Shown piece after piece: positions 1 to 8,028 of a stretch of DNA of 21,235 nt. The stretch covers positions 1 through 21,235 of the forward strand of contig JAGLYR010000042.1 of assembly GCA_023132135.1 (NCBI GenBank), written 5' to 3'. The stretch's first letter is position 1; every line of letters starts with the position of its first letter. Under the pieces are notes generated by a model. It had not been told where the DNA came from and made no database searches. It was given only the letters and a program-made list of their open reading frames with translations. The translations under genes were made by a program, and so were the position numbers. This DNA is from Candidatus Eiseniibacteriota bacterium (GTDB lineage Bacteria > Arandabacterota > Arandabacteria > JAGLYR01).

Positions 1-348
1 ATTATCGGTATTCTTGCGGCGATCGCGATTCCGAACTTCATCAGCATGCAGGACAGAGCCAAAGAGGCGAGCGTGAAGGCGAACATGCACACGTTCCAGC
101 TGGCCTCTGAGGACTACTCGGTCCAGAACGACGGCAGCTATGCAACCACGGCTGCGCTCGCAGCTGCGCTGCTGCCATCCGATTTCAAGAACCCGTTCAC
201 GGGCGCTTCGGGTGCGGACGCGGCCTGGATGAACGGCGCGGCCAGTGCCCAGGGTATCGTGGGTTACGCCGGGACGGCTGTCAGCTACACCATCAGTGGC
301 TTCGGCCGCACAGCGGCGCTGAGCCTGACGCTGACCAGCGGAGGCTAG
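1..348 (+). CDS. Type IV pilin / pseudopilin, 5' end missing
   Basis: The reading frame is open from the first base and ends at TAG 346-348, giving 115 visible residues. The first visible residues, IIGILAAIAIPNF, are the second half of the hydrophobic N-terminal helix of type IV pilins and type II pseudopilins. The prepilin peptidase site (G before F/M, with Glu5) must lie upstream of the window. After the helix comes a charged spine (QDRAKEASVKANMHTFQLASEDYSVQNDG) typical of PilA/PulG proteins, then a short Ala/Gly/Ser-rich globular part. No cysteine pair for a C-terminal disulfide loop is visible. The product would be exported, processed and polymerised into a pilus or pseudopilus. The small C-terminal domain fits a short PilA of the Geobacter type as well as a pseudopilin, and the sequence alone does not decide between them. 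A strong terminator follows, so this is the last gene of its transcript. Confidence 0.9.
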   Translation: MIGILAAIAIPNFISMQDRAKEASVKANMHTFQLASEDYSVQNDGSYATTAALAAALLPSDFKNPFTGASGADAAWMNGAASAQGIVGYAGTAVSYTISGFGRTAALSLTLTSGG

Positions 349-380
349 CGCACAGACAGATCAATCTGCTGAATACGAGA

Positions 381-420
381 GCGGGTTCTTTGGCGTACCG
401 AAGAACCTGCTTTTCTTTTC
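381..420 (+). terminator. Intrinsic terminator after the pilin gene
   Basis: Bases 381-390 pair with 401-410 over 10 bp with one G-U wobble. The stem continues inward (391-393 with 398-400), leaving a CGTA tetraloop at 394-397. It is followed directly by a T-rich tract, TTTTCTTTTC, at 411-420. This is a near-ideal rho-independent terminator, 32 bp after the pilin stop codon. Confidence 0.9.
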
Positions 421-424
421 GAGC

Positions 425-454
425 TTGAATCTGGTGAGAAACGCAGGCTAGATT
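425..454 (+). promoter_or_regulatory. Possible promoter for the kinase-propeller gene
   Basis: TTGAAT (425-430) and TAGATT (449-454) are 18 bp apart, an acceptable sigma-70-like pair, located after the upstream terminator and about 70 bp before the next start codon. Downstream, TAGGTCG occurs twice (470-476 and 481-487) with an 11-bp offset, about one helical turn, which could be a regulator site. This rests on a motif match only. Confidence 0.4.
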
Positions 455-521
455 ACACGGTGTCCGGGATAGGTCGAGGTTAGGTCGGCGGACAGTCTTC
501 GTCACTCTGATCAGAGGTTCC

Positions 522-3209
522 GTGGGCGTGACGGTTGGAGAAAAGATTGGCGGGTATCGGATCCTGAGGGCGCTGGCCACCGGCGCGACGGGACCCCTGT
601 ATGTCGCCTCCCGGGAACCGGCCCAGGGGCAGGCGATTCTCAAGATCCTCCCGCGCTGCTCTCTGGGAGACGATGCTCTCAGGCGGATTGTCCTTCGTGA
701 AGTGGCAACGGCCGCTGGTCTGAAGCATCCGAATCTCGTGCGGAATCTGGGCGTCGAGGACCACGAAGGCCGGGTCGTGCTGGTCTTTGAGCACCTGGAC
801 GCAGAACCTCTGGGAAACCGGATGGCCACGGGGCCCGGCACAGAGGTTCAGGTTCTCGACCTGGCTCTTCAGGTTCTGGATGCGCTGGACGCTTTCCACG
901 AGTACGGTCTCCTGCACTGCGACATCTGTCCCGAGAACATCCTGATGGAACCCGACGGCAAGGCCCGTCTTATTGGTTTGGGGCTCGGGAAGAATGCCGG
1001 GAGCTTCCGTCATGCCGGGGGAGCTTCCCAACAGGCTTTCCCCTGTTCTGCCCCGGAGCAACTGGAAGGGGCCCGGTGCACCGGGCGGAGCGACCTGTTT
1101 TGCCTGGGTGCTGTTCTGTACGAGTGGCTGACGGGAGAACGTCCCTTTGCCGGGGCGGATGAGGAGTCGTACCGGAGATCTCTTTCGGCGGGATCGCCGG
1201 CGCCACCATCACAAAAAACGGTGGGGGTCTCACGGAAAACGGACGCTCTGTTGCTCAAGGCTCTTGAGACCGACCCATCACGCCGGTTCTCAAGCGCTGC
1301 GGCCATGCGCGACGCGGTGGCCAGGGTTCGCCGGAGTGTCCTCCCGCAGAAGACCGAAGAGGCAGACGAGCGTGAGCGTCCGGTCTCCAGGGAACCGGGT
1401 CTCGCGAGGTGGACTCCGCTCATTGTCGCGGCGGTGGCCTTGGCCGTGGTGGTGCTGGTGTCGTGGTATCTGAGCCGAAGGCAGGCCCCCGGGATTGTGC
1501 CGGAGCGGGGCGTAGTGGTAACCCAGATTACAAACTGGCCGGGGGTGGAAACGGATCCCAGCATTTCGCGCGATGGGCGGCGGGTCGCTTTCAGTTCGGA
1601 CTTCTGCGGCAACCGCGATCTATGGGTCGCCGATCTGGAGACCGGCGACGTTGCTCAGATTACCAGCACAGTGGAATGTGAATGCCACCCTTGCTGGTCT
1701 CCGGACGGGACGAGCCTTGCGTACTGCCTGGACGGCGCCTCCGAGGGTATCCGGGTGATTCCCGCCGCTGGCGGAGAATGGCGCGATGTTTCGCCTACCG
1801 GATACCGGCCCGACTGGTCTCCCTTGGGGAATGCCATCGCATTTGACGCGAGAACCCGCACGGAGCGCCCGAGAGTCTGGGTGATCACTCCTCAAGGGGA
1901 GGTCGTCGGGCAGATGACCCGGGCCGAGGAACCGGCATCTGTGCATCTGCGACCCCGGTGGTCGCCCGACGGGCAGGGCATCATCTACCAACGCATCAGG
2001 GATCAAGCCCACGACATCTGGTTTGTTTCTCCGGAGACCCGGATCCAGCGTCCGGTGACCCGTGCGCCCCAGCGGGATTTCGACGGCATCTGGGATCCGA
2101 CGGGCAAGTGGATCTACTTCTGCTCCGGGATCGGGGACAGCGTTCACATCAACCGGACCATCGCCCGGGGTGGGCGCCGGTTCCGGATGACGCGCGAGGC
2201 AGGCTACTACTCGGAACTTTCCATATCGGGCGACGGGCGTCGCATTGTGTTCTCCACGGTAGAGCGGCAGATTCACCTGTGGCGGGTGCGGGTGGGAAGC
2301 GGGGAGGCCGAGCGTGTGAAAACGTCTCTGGCCCGAACTGTCTCGCCCGGCGTTTCACCGGACGGCCGCCGGATAGTGGCGAGCTCCGATGCCCTTCGGA
2401 GCTGGGATGTGTTCATTGTGGAGGGGGGAACAGCGACCCGGATGACTGCCGGGTCCGGGAACGAGCTTCATCCCCGGTGGGCGCCGGATGGGGGGCGCCT
2501 GGCATTTGTGAGCCGGTACAATTTCGAAAGCTCGGATATTGGTGTGGTCTGGCCGGGGGAGGCAGGCACACGGCTGGTTGTCTCGGGCGGAGAGAACACG
2601 GATCCCTGCTGGTCGCCCGATGGCCGGTCGTTGGCTTTCGTGAAGGTCCACAGTCCCAGCCGCAAGGATATCTGGACTGTAGATGTGACTTCAGGCTTGG
2701 CGCTGCCCATCACGCAGGCGGGGGTGAACATGACGCCCGTGTGGTCGCCCGACGGCTCGAGGATTCTTTTCTATTCCAAGGGGGAAAGTTGGTCGGGACT
2801 CTACGTTGTGGCAGCTGGGGGAGGAGTGATCCCTCGCTTCGTGGTCGATGGGCAAGACGGGAGGTGGTCTCCCGATGGAGGGGCCATCGCCTATTCGGCA
2901 GGGGATCCGGGCCATGAGGATATCTGGGTGTTTGACCTCAAGAATGTGACCGGCACAAGACTGACGAACCAGGCGGGAGGCTTCCGTTGTCCTGCCTGGT
3001 CTCCGGATGGACGCCGCGTTGCTTTCGTGTCCGATTCGTACGGATCGCCCGATCTGTGGTACGTGTCGGCCACCGGCGGTTTGCCCCGGCGGGTGGCGGA
3101 AAACACCTGCCTGGATGGGTATCCCGTGTGGTCACCCGATGGGAAATGGTTGTATTTTGCGAAGGAAGAAGAAGTGGGTGGGGATATCTGGATGTACGAG
3201 ACCTTCTAG
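522..3209 (+). CDS. Membrane-anchored (pseudo)kinase with PD40/TolB-like beta-propeller
   Basis: The 895-residue protein has three parts. Residues 10-270 are a protein-kinase fold: Lys41 (AILKIL), Glu60 of helix C, HCDICPEN at 132-139, APE at 177-179 and the helix-F Asp191 are visible. Residues 298-317 form one membrane helix. From about 330 to the end there are about 13 repeats of the WSPDGxxxAF type, as in TolB/PD40 propellers, enough for two six- or seven-bladed propellers. The expected topology is kinase inside and propeller in the periplasm, suggesting a receptor that senses an outer ligand. The active site is degraded: the glycine loop begins ATG instead of GxG, the catalytic-loop Lys is Cys136, and the DFG Asp is Gly152 (GLG). 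Metal-dependent phosphotransfer is therefore doubtful. The GTG at 522 has AGAGG at 513-517 (spacing 4); the GTG at 528 is an alternative with spacing 10. The stop codon is the first triplet of a dispersed repeat. The family call is firm; the loss of activity is inferred. Confidence 0.9.
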   Translation: MGVTVGEKIGGYRILRALATGATGPLYVASREPAQGQAILKILPRCSLGDDALRRIVLREVATAAGLKHPNLVRNLGVEDHEGRVVLVFEHLDAEPLGNRMATGPGTEVQVLDLALQVLDALDAFHEYGLLHCDICPENILMEPDGKARLIGLGLGKNAGSFRHAGGASQQAFPCSAPEQLEGARCTGRSDLFCLGAVLYEWLTGERPFAGADEESYRRSLSAGSPAPPSQKTVGVSRKTDALLLKALETDPSRRFSSAAAMRDAVARVRRSVLPQKTEEADERERPVSREPGLARWTPLIVAAVALAVVVLVSWYLSRRQAPGIVPERGVVVTQITNWPGVETDPSISRDGRRVAFSSDFCGNRDLWVADLETGDVAQITSTVECECHPCWSPDGTSLAYCLDGASEGIRVIPAAGGEWRDVSPTGYRPDWSPLGNAIAFDARTRTERPRVWVITPQGEVVGQMTRAEEPASVHLRPRWSPDGQGIIYQRIRDQAHDIWFVSPETRIQRPVTRAPQRDFDGIWDPTGKWIYFCSGIGDSVHINRTIARGGRRFRMTREAGYYSELSISGDGRRIVFSTVERQIHLWRVRVGSGEAERVKTSLARTVSPGVSPDGRRIVASSDALRSWDVFIVEGGTATRMTAGSGNELHPRWAPDGGRLAFVSRYNFESSDIGVVWPGEAGTRLVVSGGENTDPCWSPDGRSLAFVKVHSPSRKDIWTVDVTSGLALPITQAGVNMTPVWSPDGSRILFYSKGESWSGLYVVAAGGGVIPRFVVDGQDGRWSPDGGAIAYSAGDPGHEDIWVFDLKNVTGTRLTNQAGGFRCPAWSPDGRRVAFVSDSYGSPDLWYVSATGGLPRRVAENTCLDGYPVWSPDGKWLYFAKEEEVGGDIWMYETF

Positions 3210-3267
3210 CCTGGATTATTCATGAATCCCTGCTGCTCGCTACGGGATTCCTGAATAACCCAGGCTA
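3207..3267. repeat. Inverted-repeat element starting at the stop codon of the kinase gene
   Basis: Two 24-bp arms (3207-3230 and 3244-3267) are reverse complements at 22 of 24 positions and enclose a 13-base loop. The left arm begins with the TAG stop codon of the upstream gene. The first 30 bp (3207-3236) recur exactly at 21109-21138, again starting at a stop codon. The hairpin has no T-tract, so it is not a classical terminator. It resembles REP/BIME-type intergenic elements in form, but I do not recognise the family. Confidence 0.85.
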
Positions 3268-3291
3268 CAATAGCAGTATTCCCCAATCCCA

Positions 3292-3319
3292 GTCGCCTGT
3301 CACCCGTCACCTGTCACTG
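3292..3319. repeat. Heptamer tandem array A1 (GTCACCY type)
   Basis: Four consecutive 7-bp units follow one another: GTCGCCT, GTCACCC, GTCACCT, GTCACTG. The array sits in the loop of an imperfect inverted repeat, with left arm 3281-3293 and right arm 3316-3327 pairing over 12 bp with one bulged base. No coding function is evident. Confidence 0.75.
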
Positions 3320-3352
3320 GGTTGGGGCCGATGGCGTCGCCAGGTACCCATA

Positions 3353-3380
3353 GGAAATCGGAAATAGGAAATGGGAAATA
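3353..3380. repeat. Heptamer tandem array A2 (GGAAATN type)
   Basis: GGAAAT starts at 3353, 3360, 3367 and 3374, an exact 7-bp period, with a variable seventh base (C, A, G, A). It lies between array A1 and the YchF gene. With the inverted repeat and A1, this accounts for much of the 263-bp gap between genes. Confidence 0.8.
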
Positions 3381-3441
3381 GGGCGAAGGCCGACACGGTG
3401 TCCGTGCTGCTTTTCACTTCTCATCCCAATCCCTTTCATAG

Positions 3442-3447
3442 TATAGT
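3442..3447 (+). promoter_or_regulatory. Possible -10 box for the YchF-type gene
   Basis: TATAGT at 3442-3447 lies 26 bp before the GTG start and just upstream of the ribosome binding site AGGGGG (3460-3465). No convincing -35 box is seen at the matching distance (TTCTCA at 3418 is weak). Confidence 0.35.
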
Positions 3448-3472
3448 TTCCCCACTCACAGGGGGATAGTCC

Positions 3473-4564
3473 GTGAAACTCGGGATCATTGGATTGCCGC
3501 TCGCAGGCAAGACGACCATCTTCAATGCTATCACCCAGCTGAAGGCGGAGACTTCCGACTACGGGCCCGGCAAGAGGATGCCGAATATGGGAGCGGTCAA
3601 GGTCCCGGATGCTCGCCTCGATCGGCTGGCCGAGATGTTCGCCCCCCGGAAGCCCGTTCACGCCACCCTCGAGTTCCTCGACATCGCGGGCTTGAGCCGT
3701 GGCGATTCAACCAGGGGCGATACGGAAGCCCAGCTTCTGGCCAGGATCCGGGAGGCCGATGGGCTCATCCACGTGATTCGGGCTTTTGAGAATGAGAACG
3801 TTCTCCATCCCGAAGGTTCCAACAATGTGGCCCGGGACGCGGGAATCGTGGACGACGAACTGATCCTCGCGGATCTGGCCATTATTGAAAAGCGACTGGA
3901 AAGAGTCGAATCCGATCTCAAGAAAATAAAGAGCGCCGAGCTGGTGAAGGAACAGGAGATCCTTCGCAGCTGTCAGGTCTCGCTCGAGGAGGAGAAACCT
4001 CTTCGGAATGTGGATTTCGACAAGAACGATCTCCGAGTCATCAGCGGGTATTGCTTCCTGACCCAGAAACCCGAACTGTACGTGGTCAACCTTGGAGAGG
4101 AACAGAAGGGGAAGGAAGACGAACTGCTGAGTCTGCTCAAGGGTCCCATCGAGAACCGGAAGACCCGCGCGGCGGCTTTTTTCGGAAGGCTGGAAGCCGA
4201 GATCGGGGAGCTGGACGAAGAAGATGCAAGGGCATTCCTCGAAGACCTGGGGCTGAGCGAGCCCAGTCTGGAACGGCTCGTCCAGGAAGCATACGCGGTG
4301 ATGGGCGTTCACACGTTCTTCACCATCGGCGACGACGAGGTGCGGGCCTGGGCAATTCCGATTGCGGCCTGCGCGGTCGACGCTGCCGGCGAAATCCACT
4401 CCGACATAGAGCGAGGATTCATTCGGGCGGAAGTCGTGGCCTTCGATGAACTGATGGAGTGTGGGTCCTTGGCCAAGGCAAAGAGCGAAGCGAAATTGAG
4501 GTTGGAGGGCAAAGGGTACGAGGTGCAGGACGGGGATGTCATCCAGTTCAGATTCAGTGTGTAG
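3473..4564 (+). CDS. YchF/OLA1-type ATPase, divergent subfamily
   Basis: This 363-residue protein has the length and layout of the YchF/Obg-like ATPase family: an N-terminal P-loop NTPase domain with a helical insertion, then a C-terminal TGS domain (about 282-361, starting FFTIGDDEVRAWAI). The P-loop is GLPLAGKT (7-14), the Walker B/G3 motif is DIAGL (70-74), and the nucleotide-base motif is NLGE (206-209), matching the NxxE that gives YchF its ATP preference. The helical insertion (about 130-170) is charged and coiled-coil-like. YchF proteins bind ribosomes and influence translation and the oxidative stress response. Two things are unusual: the P-loop has Lys-Thr where canonical YchF has NVGKS, and the conserved NYPFCTIEPN switch-I segment is replaced by DYGPGKRMPN. 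I read this as a YchF paralogue rather than the standard enzyme and give no gene symbol. The GTG start is set by AGGGGG at 3460-3465, seven bases upstream. Confidence 0.85.
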   Translation: MKLGIIGLPLAGKTTIFNAITQLKAETSDYGPGKRMPNMGAVKVPDARLDRLAEMFAPRKPVHATLEFLDIAGLSRGDSTRGDTEAQLLARIREADGLIHVIRAFENENVLHPEGSNNVARDAGIVDDELILADLAIIEKRLERVESDLKKIKSAELVKEQEILRSCQVSLEEEKPLRNVDFDKNDLRVISGYCFLTQKPELYVVNLGEEQKGKEDELLSLLKGPIENRKTRAAAFFGRLEAEIGELDEEDARAFLEDLGLSEPSLERLVQEAYAVMGVHTFFTIGDDEVRAWAIPIAACAVDAAGEIHSDIERGFIRAEVVAFDELMECGSLAKAKSEAKLRLEGKGYEVQDGDVIQFRFSV

Positions 4565-4595
4565 CGGCACTGTTTTCCTTGCAAACGGAGAGTAG

Positions 4596-5993
4596 ATGTC
4601 AAACTCTTTGAGTGGACCTGGCTCGCAGAAGCCGTATCCGTTTGTTGTCCGGGCGGTTTTCTATATCTGCCTGGCGGCTCTTGGTGCGGGGGTGATATAC
4701 CTTGTCGTGCGCCTGCCGAGTCGTAGCGCGGGCGAGGCGGCGCGATCCGAGAGGCTTTGCGAGAGTGCCGAGCTTGCCCTGGCCTCGCCGTATGTTCCCA
4801 AACTCGCGGGTTTGGCTTCCGATTCGCTTCTCTACGAACAGGTGTCTCACACCGAGGAGATCAAGGGGACGATTCGCAGACGGGACACGGTGAGCGATCT
4901 GCTGCTCCGCCACGGGTTCTCCCACGAACTGGTCCATGCGGTGAACCAGGCGGCCCGCCCGGTCTTTGATCTCAGGAAAATCCGAGCCGGGCAACGCTAC
5001 GCCCTGGCCTCAGCGGGAACGACCTTCTGCCATTTCACCTATGAGATCGACCCCGAGCACTATCTTCTGGTCGAATCACGGGGTGGGGAATTCCACTCCG
5101 AGATCCGCGAGTATCCCTTTCAGATCCGGGCGGATTCTCTCGTAGGAATCATCGCCAGTTCTCTGTTCAAGACCGTTCTGGACCTGGGTGAAGGCCCGGA
5201 TCTTGCGTTGGAACTCACGGAGGTTTTCGCCTGGGACATCGACTTTTTCCTGGACATTCGCAAAGGGGACAGCTTCAAGATTTTCTTCGAGAGGAAGTGT
5301 CTGGGTGACACTACGGTGTGCTACGGCAGGGTCCTGGCAGCGGACTTCAGTGTCCAGGGCAAGTCGCACAAGGCTGTCTACTTCTGTGACGAGACAGGCT
5401 ACGACGACTACTACACCTTTGAGGGCGGATCCCTGAGAAAGGCCCTTCTGAAGGCGCCGCTCCGGTACACGCGCATCAGCTCGAATTTCAGCTACCGTCG
5501 ATTCCATCCCGTCCGGCATCGGTACGCTCCACACCTGGGGATTGACTACGCGGCCCCGACAGGAACCCCCGTGCGGGCCACGGGAGACGGAACGATTGCT
5601 TTTGCCGGCCGCAAGGGGGACAACGGGAACATGATTCAGATCCGGCACAACGAGACCTACAAGACCTACTACCTCCACCTGTCCAGGTTCGCCAAAGGAA
5701 TCAGCAAGGGGAAACACGTCAAGCAGGGAGACGTGATAGCATACGTGGGGTCCACAGGTTGCTCGACGGGTCCCCACCTCGACTACCGGATCAAGAAACA
5801 TGGTAAGTTCATCAATCCTCGCAAGGTAGACCTGCCGGCTGCGGATCCCGTGGCGGACGCGTACCGCCCGCAGTTCGAGACCCTGCGGGACCACTGGGCA
5901 GGACGTCTCGCCCGGCTTGGCAGTGAACCGACTGAAGAGATTGCCCTCGGGGGTCCATCAAATCCTTTCAGCTCCTGTTCTCCTGATCGTTGA
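4596..5993 (+). CDS. Membrane-anchored M23 family peptidoglycan peptidase
   Basis: The product has 465 residues. A single membrane helix at about 17-38 would anchor it with the rest in the periplasm. Residues 85-280 resemble the LysM-like/OapA-like N-terminal region of MepM/Csd3-type endopeptidases (RRRDTVSDLLLRHGF...). The M23 (LytM) domain spans about 300-410: HLGIDYAAPTGTPV supplies zinc ligands His313 and Asp317, YLHLS supplies His361, and GPHLDYRIKKHGKFINP holds His394 with Asp396. In most M23 enzymes this last motif is HLH, so the third zinc ligand is Asp here; HLxYR variants are known in related proteins, so activity is still possible. The likely role is cleavage of peptide crosslinks in murein during growth. 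ATG 4596 follows GGAG at 4587-4590, and the upstream gene ends 31 bp before. The C-terminal tail after about 425 is low in recognisable features. Confidence 0.9.
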   Translation: MSNSLSGPGSQKPYPFVVRAVFYICLAALGAGVIYLVVRLPSRSAGEAARSERLCESAELALASPYVPKLAGLASDSLLYEQVSHTEEIKGTIRRRDTVSDLLLRHGFSHELVHAVNQAARPVFDLRKIRAGQRYALASAGTTFCHFTYEIDPEHYLLVESRGGEFHSEIREYPFQIRADSLVGIIASSLFKTVLDLGEGPDLALELTEVFAWDIDFFLDIRKGDSFKIFFERKCLGDTTVCYGRVLAADFSVQGKSHKAVYFCDETGYDDYYTFEGGSLRKALLKAPLRYTRISSNFSYRRFHPVRHRYAPHLGIDYAAPTGTPVRATGDGTIAFAGRKGDNGNMIQIRHNETYKTYYLHLSRFAKGISKGKHVKQGDVIAYVGSTGCSTGPHLDYRIKKHGKFINPRKVDLPAADPVADAYRPQFETLRDHWAGRLARLGSEPTEEIALGGPSNPFSSCSPDR

Positions 5994-6003
5994 TGGGGTA
6001 TTG

Positions 6004-7983
6004 ATGAAACGCGCACCGGTCCGCGTTCTGGTCCTTCTGCCTTTTCTGCTTCTCGCCACTGCCGGAGCCCCCGCCGCAGGGGCCCCGAAGGAAGCTCCCA
6101 GCGGTTTTCGGGTCGATATCCAGGCTCCGTCCTGTGTCACCTCCGGCACGCCCTTCGACCTTGGTGTGATTGTCACCGATGATCTGGGGCGGCCTGTCCG
6201 CTCCTTTGCAGGGCCCATCCGGATTTCCTCCCCCGGTCACAATCTGTTTCTGCTGGATGGGGATGGAACCCGGCGGCCGATTCCCCCGGTCGACCTGGCG
6301 GATGGAAAAGCCGTGGTTGAGGATCTGACCTTCACACAATCCGGGATCCGGCGGATCGAAGTACGCTGCCCAGGCGACGGCGAGCACGCGGTGGGAGCGG
6401 CCGAGGTGCGCGTTCTTCCGGGTGTGCTTTCCATTCTCCCCCCGATCCTGGCCATTGCACTGGCTCTCATCTTCCGCCAGGTGGTGATAGCCCTTTTCTG
6501 CGGAATCTGGATGGGCGCCAGTTTCCTCCACGGGTTCAACCCGCTGGACGGTTTCCTGAGGACGCTGGATACGTATCTGGTGCAGGCTGTGGGAGACCCA
6601 TCCCACGCAGCCATCATCCTCTTCAGCCTGACCCTCGGTGGGATGGTGGGCATTCTTGCTCGCTCCGGTGGAATCCGCGGAATCGTGAAGGCCCTGTCCC
6701 GGTATGCCCGCACTGCGCGGTCCGCCCAGATTGCCACTTGGGGAATGGGACTGCTCATTTTTTTCGACGACTATGCCAACACCCTGCTGGTGGGAAACAC
6801 GATGCGGTCGGTGACCGATCGACTGAGGATCTCGCGCGAGAAGCTGTCGTTCATCGTGGATTCCACAGCCGCTCCTGTAACCAGTATCGCTTTCATCTCC
6901 ACGTGGATCGGCTACGAGCTGGGGCTGATTGCGGACGCTTTCCAATCCATCGGTGTGGAGAAGAATGTCTACCTGGTTTTCATCTCCACCATTCCGTACA
7001 GGTTCTACAGCATCCTGCTCCTCGTGTTCGTGTTTCTGGTGGGTTGGACGGGCCGCGACTTCGGGGGAATGCTGGCGGCCGAAAGGCGGGCCCGGGCCAC
7101 GGGCAAGGTTCAGCGGGACGGCGCGGCTCCGCTGTCCCAGATGGATCTGCAGGAGATGAAGACCCCCGAGAGCGCCCGGTGTGTCTGGTGGAACGGACTG
7201 CTGCCGATCCTGACCGTGATCGTGGTCACCGTGGTGGGCCTTTACGTGAGCGGACGCAGCGCGCTGGTCTCTCGGGAAGGCATCGAGGCTCTGAGGGGAG
7301 CCGGCCTCCACGAGGTGATCGGTGCGGCCGACTCCTTTGCCGTGCTCATGTGGGCGGCCTTTGCCGGGACGCTGGCAGCCGGGATTCTCTCCACCGCGCA
7401 GCGGGTGCTGACCCTGACAGAAGTTGTGGATGCCTGGGTGGTGGGTGTGCGGGCGATGGTTGTGGGCATGATCATCCTCGTGTGTGCGTGGGCCATTGGC
7501 AGGGTCTGCATGGATCTCCAGACCGGAGAGTGGGTTTTCCAGGTCACCCGCGATGTTCTCTCGCCTAAGTTCCTGCCCATGCTCTGCTTCCTGTTGGCCG
7601 GGGGAGTGGCCTTTGCCACCGGAACGTCCTGGGGCTCCATGGCTATCCTGATGCCACTGGTTGTTCCCCTGGCGTTCCGGTTGAGTGGAGAGCCCGGCAT
7701 CCAGCTCGGGACCATTGCCGCGGTCCTGGCCGGCTCCACTTTCGGAGACCACTGCTCGCCCATCAGCGACACCACTGTGATGTCGTCTATGGCGTCCGCG
7801 GCGGACCACGTGGATCACGTTCGAACACAGGCCCCGTATGCGCTCACGGTGGGGGCGATTGCCTGTCTCGCGGGGTACCTGCCCGCGGGATTCGGGTTTC
7901 CTGTGTGGTTATCGTTGCCGGTGGGACTCGTGTTGCTGTGGGTTGTGTTGAGGGTTGTGGGGAAGAGGGTGGAGGAGACGTGA
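6004..7983 (+). CDS. NhaC-family Na+/H+ antiporter with exported Ig-like N-terminal domain
   Basis: The start is placed at ATG 6004, preceded by GGGG (5995-5998), rather than at the upstream in-frame ATG 5917, because translation from 6004 yields a clean signal peptide (MKRAPVRVLVLLPFLLLATAGAPAAG). The protein has 659 residues. Residues 30-140 form a soluble beta-rich segment resembling a bacterial Ig-like domain (VTSGTPFDLGVIVTDDLGRPV...), expected outside the cytoplasmic membrane. From about 145 onward there are many membrane helices with NhaC/antiporter-superfamily motifs: FFDDYANTLLVG (about 254-263), GTSWGSMAILMPL, and GDHCSPISDTTVMSS (from 581). The role would be exchange of sodium or another ion, or a small metabolite, for protons at the inner membrane; specificity cannot be read from the sequence. 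The start lies 10 bp after the M23 stop codon, so the two are probably cotranscribed. The TGA stop codon is part of heptamer array B. Confidence 0.88.
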   Translation: MKRAPVRVLVLLPFLLLATAGAPAAGAPKEAPSGFRVDIQAPSCVTSGTPFDLGVIVTDDLGRPVRSFAGPIRISSPGHNLFLLDGDGTRRPIPPVDLADGKAVVEDLTFTQSGIRRIEVRCPGDGEHAVGAAEVRVLPGVLSILPPILAIALALIFRQVVIALFCGIWMGASFLHGFNPLDGFLRTLDTYLVQAVGDPSHAAIILFSLTLGGMVGILARSGGIRGIVKALSRYARTARSAQIATWGMGLLIFFDDYANTLLVGNTMRSVTDRLRISREKLSFIVDSTAAPVTSIAFISTWIGYELGLIADAFQSIGVEKNVYLVFISTIPYRFYSILLLVFVFLVGWTGRDFGGMLAAERRARATGKVQRDGAAPLSQMDLQEMKTPESARCVWWNGLLPILTVIVVTVVGLYVSGRSALVSREGIEALRGAGLHEVIGAADSFAVLMWAAFAGTLAAGILSTAQRVLTLTEVVDAWVVGVRAMVVGMIILVCAWAIGRVCMDLQTGEWVFQVTRDVLSPKFLPMLCFLLAGGVAFATGTSWGSMAILMPLVVPLAFRLSGEPGIQLGTIAAVLAGSTFGDHCSPISDTTVMSSMASAADHVDHVRTQAPYALTVGAIACLAGYLPAGFGFPVWLSLPVGLVLLWVVLRVVGKRVEET

Positions 7984-8008
7984 ATCGTCAGTCGTGAATC
8001 GTGAATCG
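7981..8008. repeat. Heptamer tandem array B (TGAATCG type)
   Basis: Four consecutive 7-bp units: TGAATCG, TCAGTCG, TGAATCG, TGAATCG. The first unit begins with the TGA stop codon of the antiporter gene. The array ends 5 bp before the ribosome binding site of the next gene. Confidence 0.8.
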
Positions 8009-8028
8009 GGGCGGAAGGAGCGAACCCC

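Noticed and set aside
3207-3267. Intrinsic terminator after the kinase gene
   Set aside because: The stem is long, but no T-tract follows the right arm, so it is listed as a repeat; rho-dependent or 3'-stabilising roles remain possible.
5968-7818. A 616-codon minus-strand ORF opposite the antiporter gene
   Set aside because: It is His-, Gly- and Gln-rich with no recognisable fold, and it is antisense to a protein with clear NhaC motifs.
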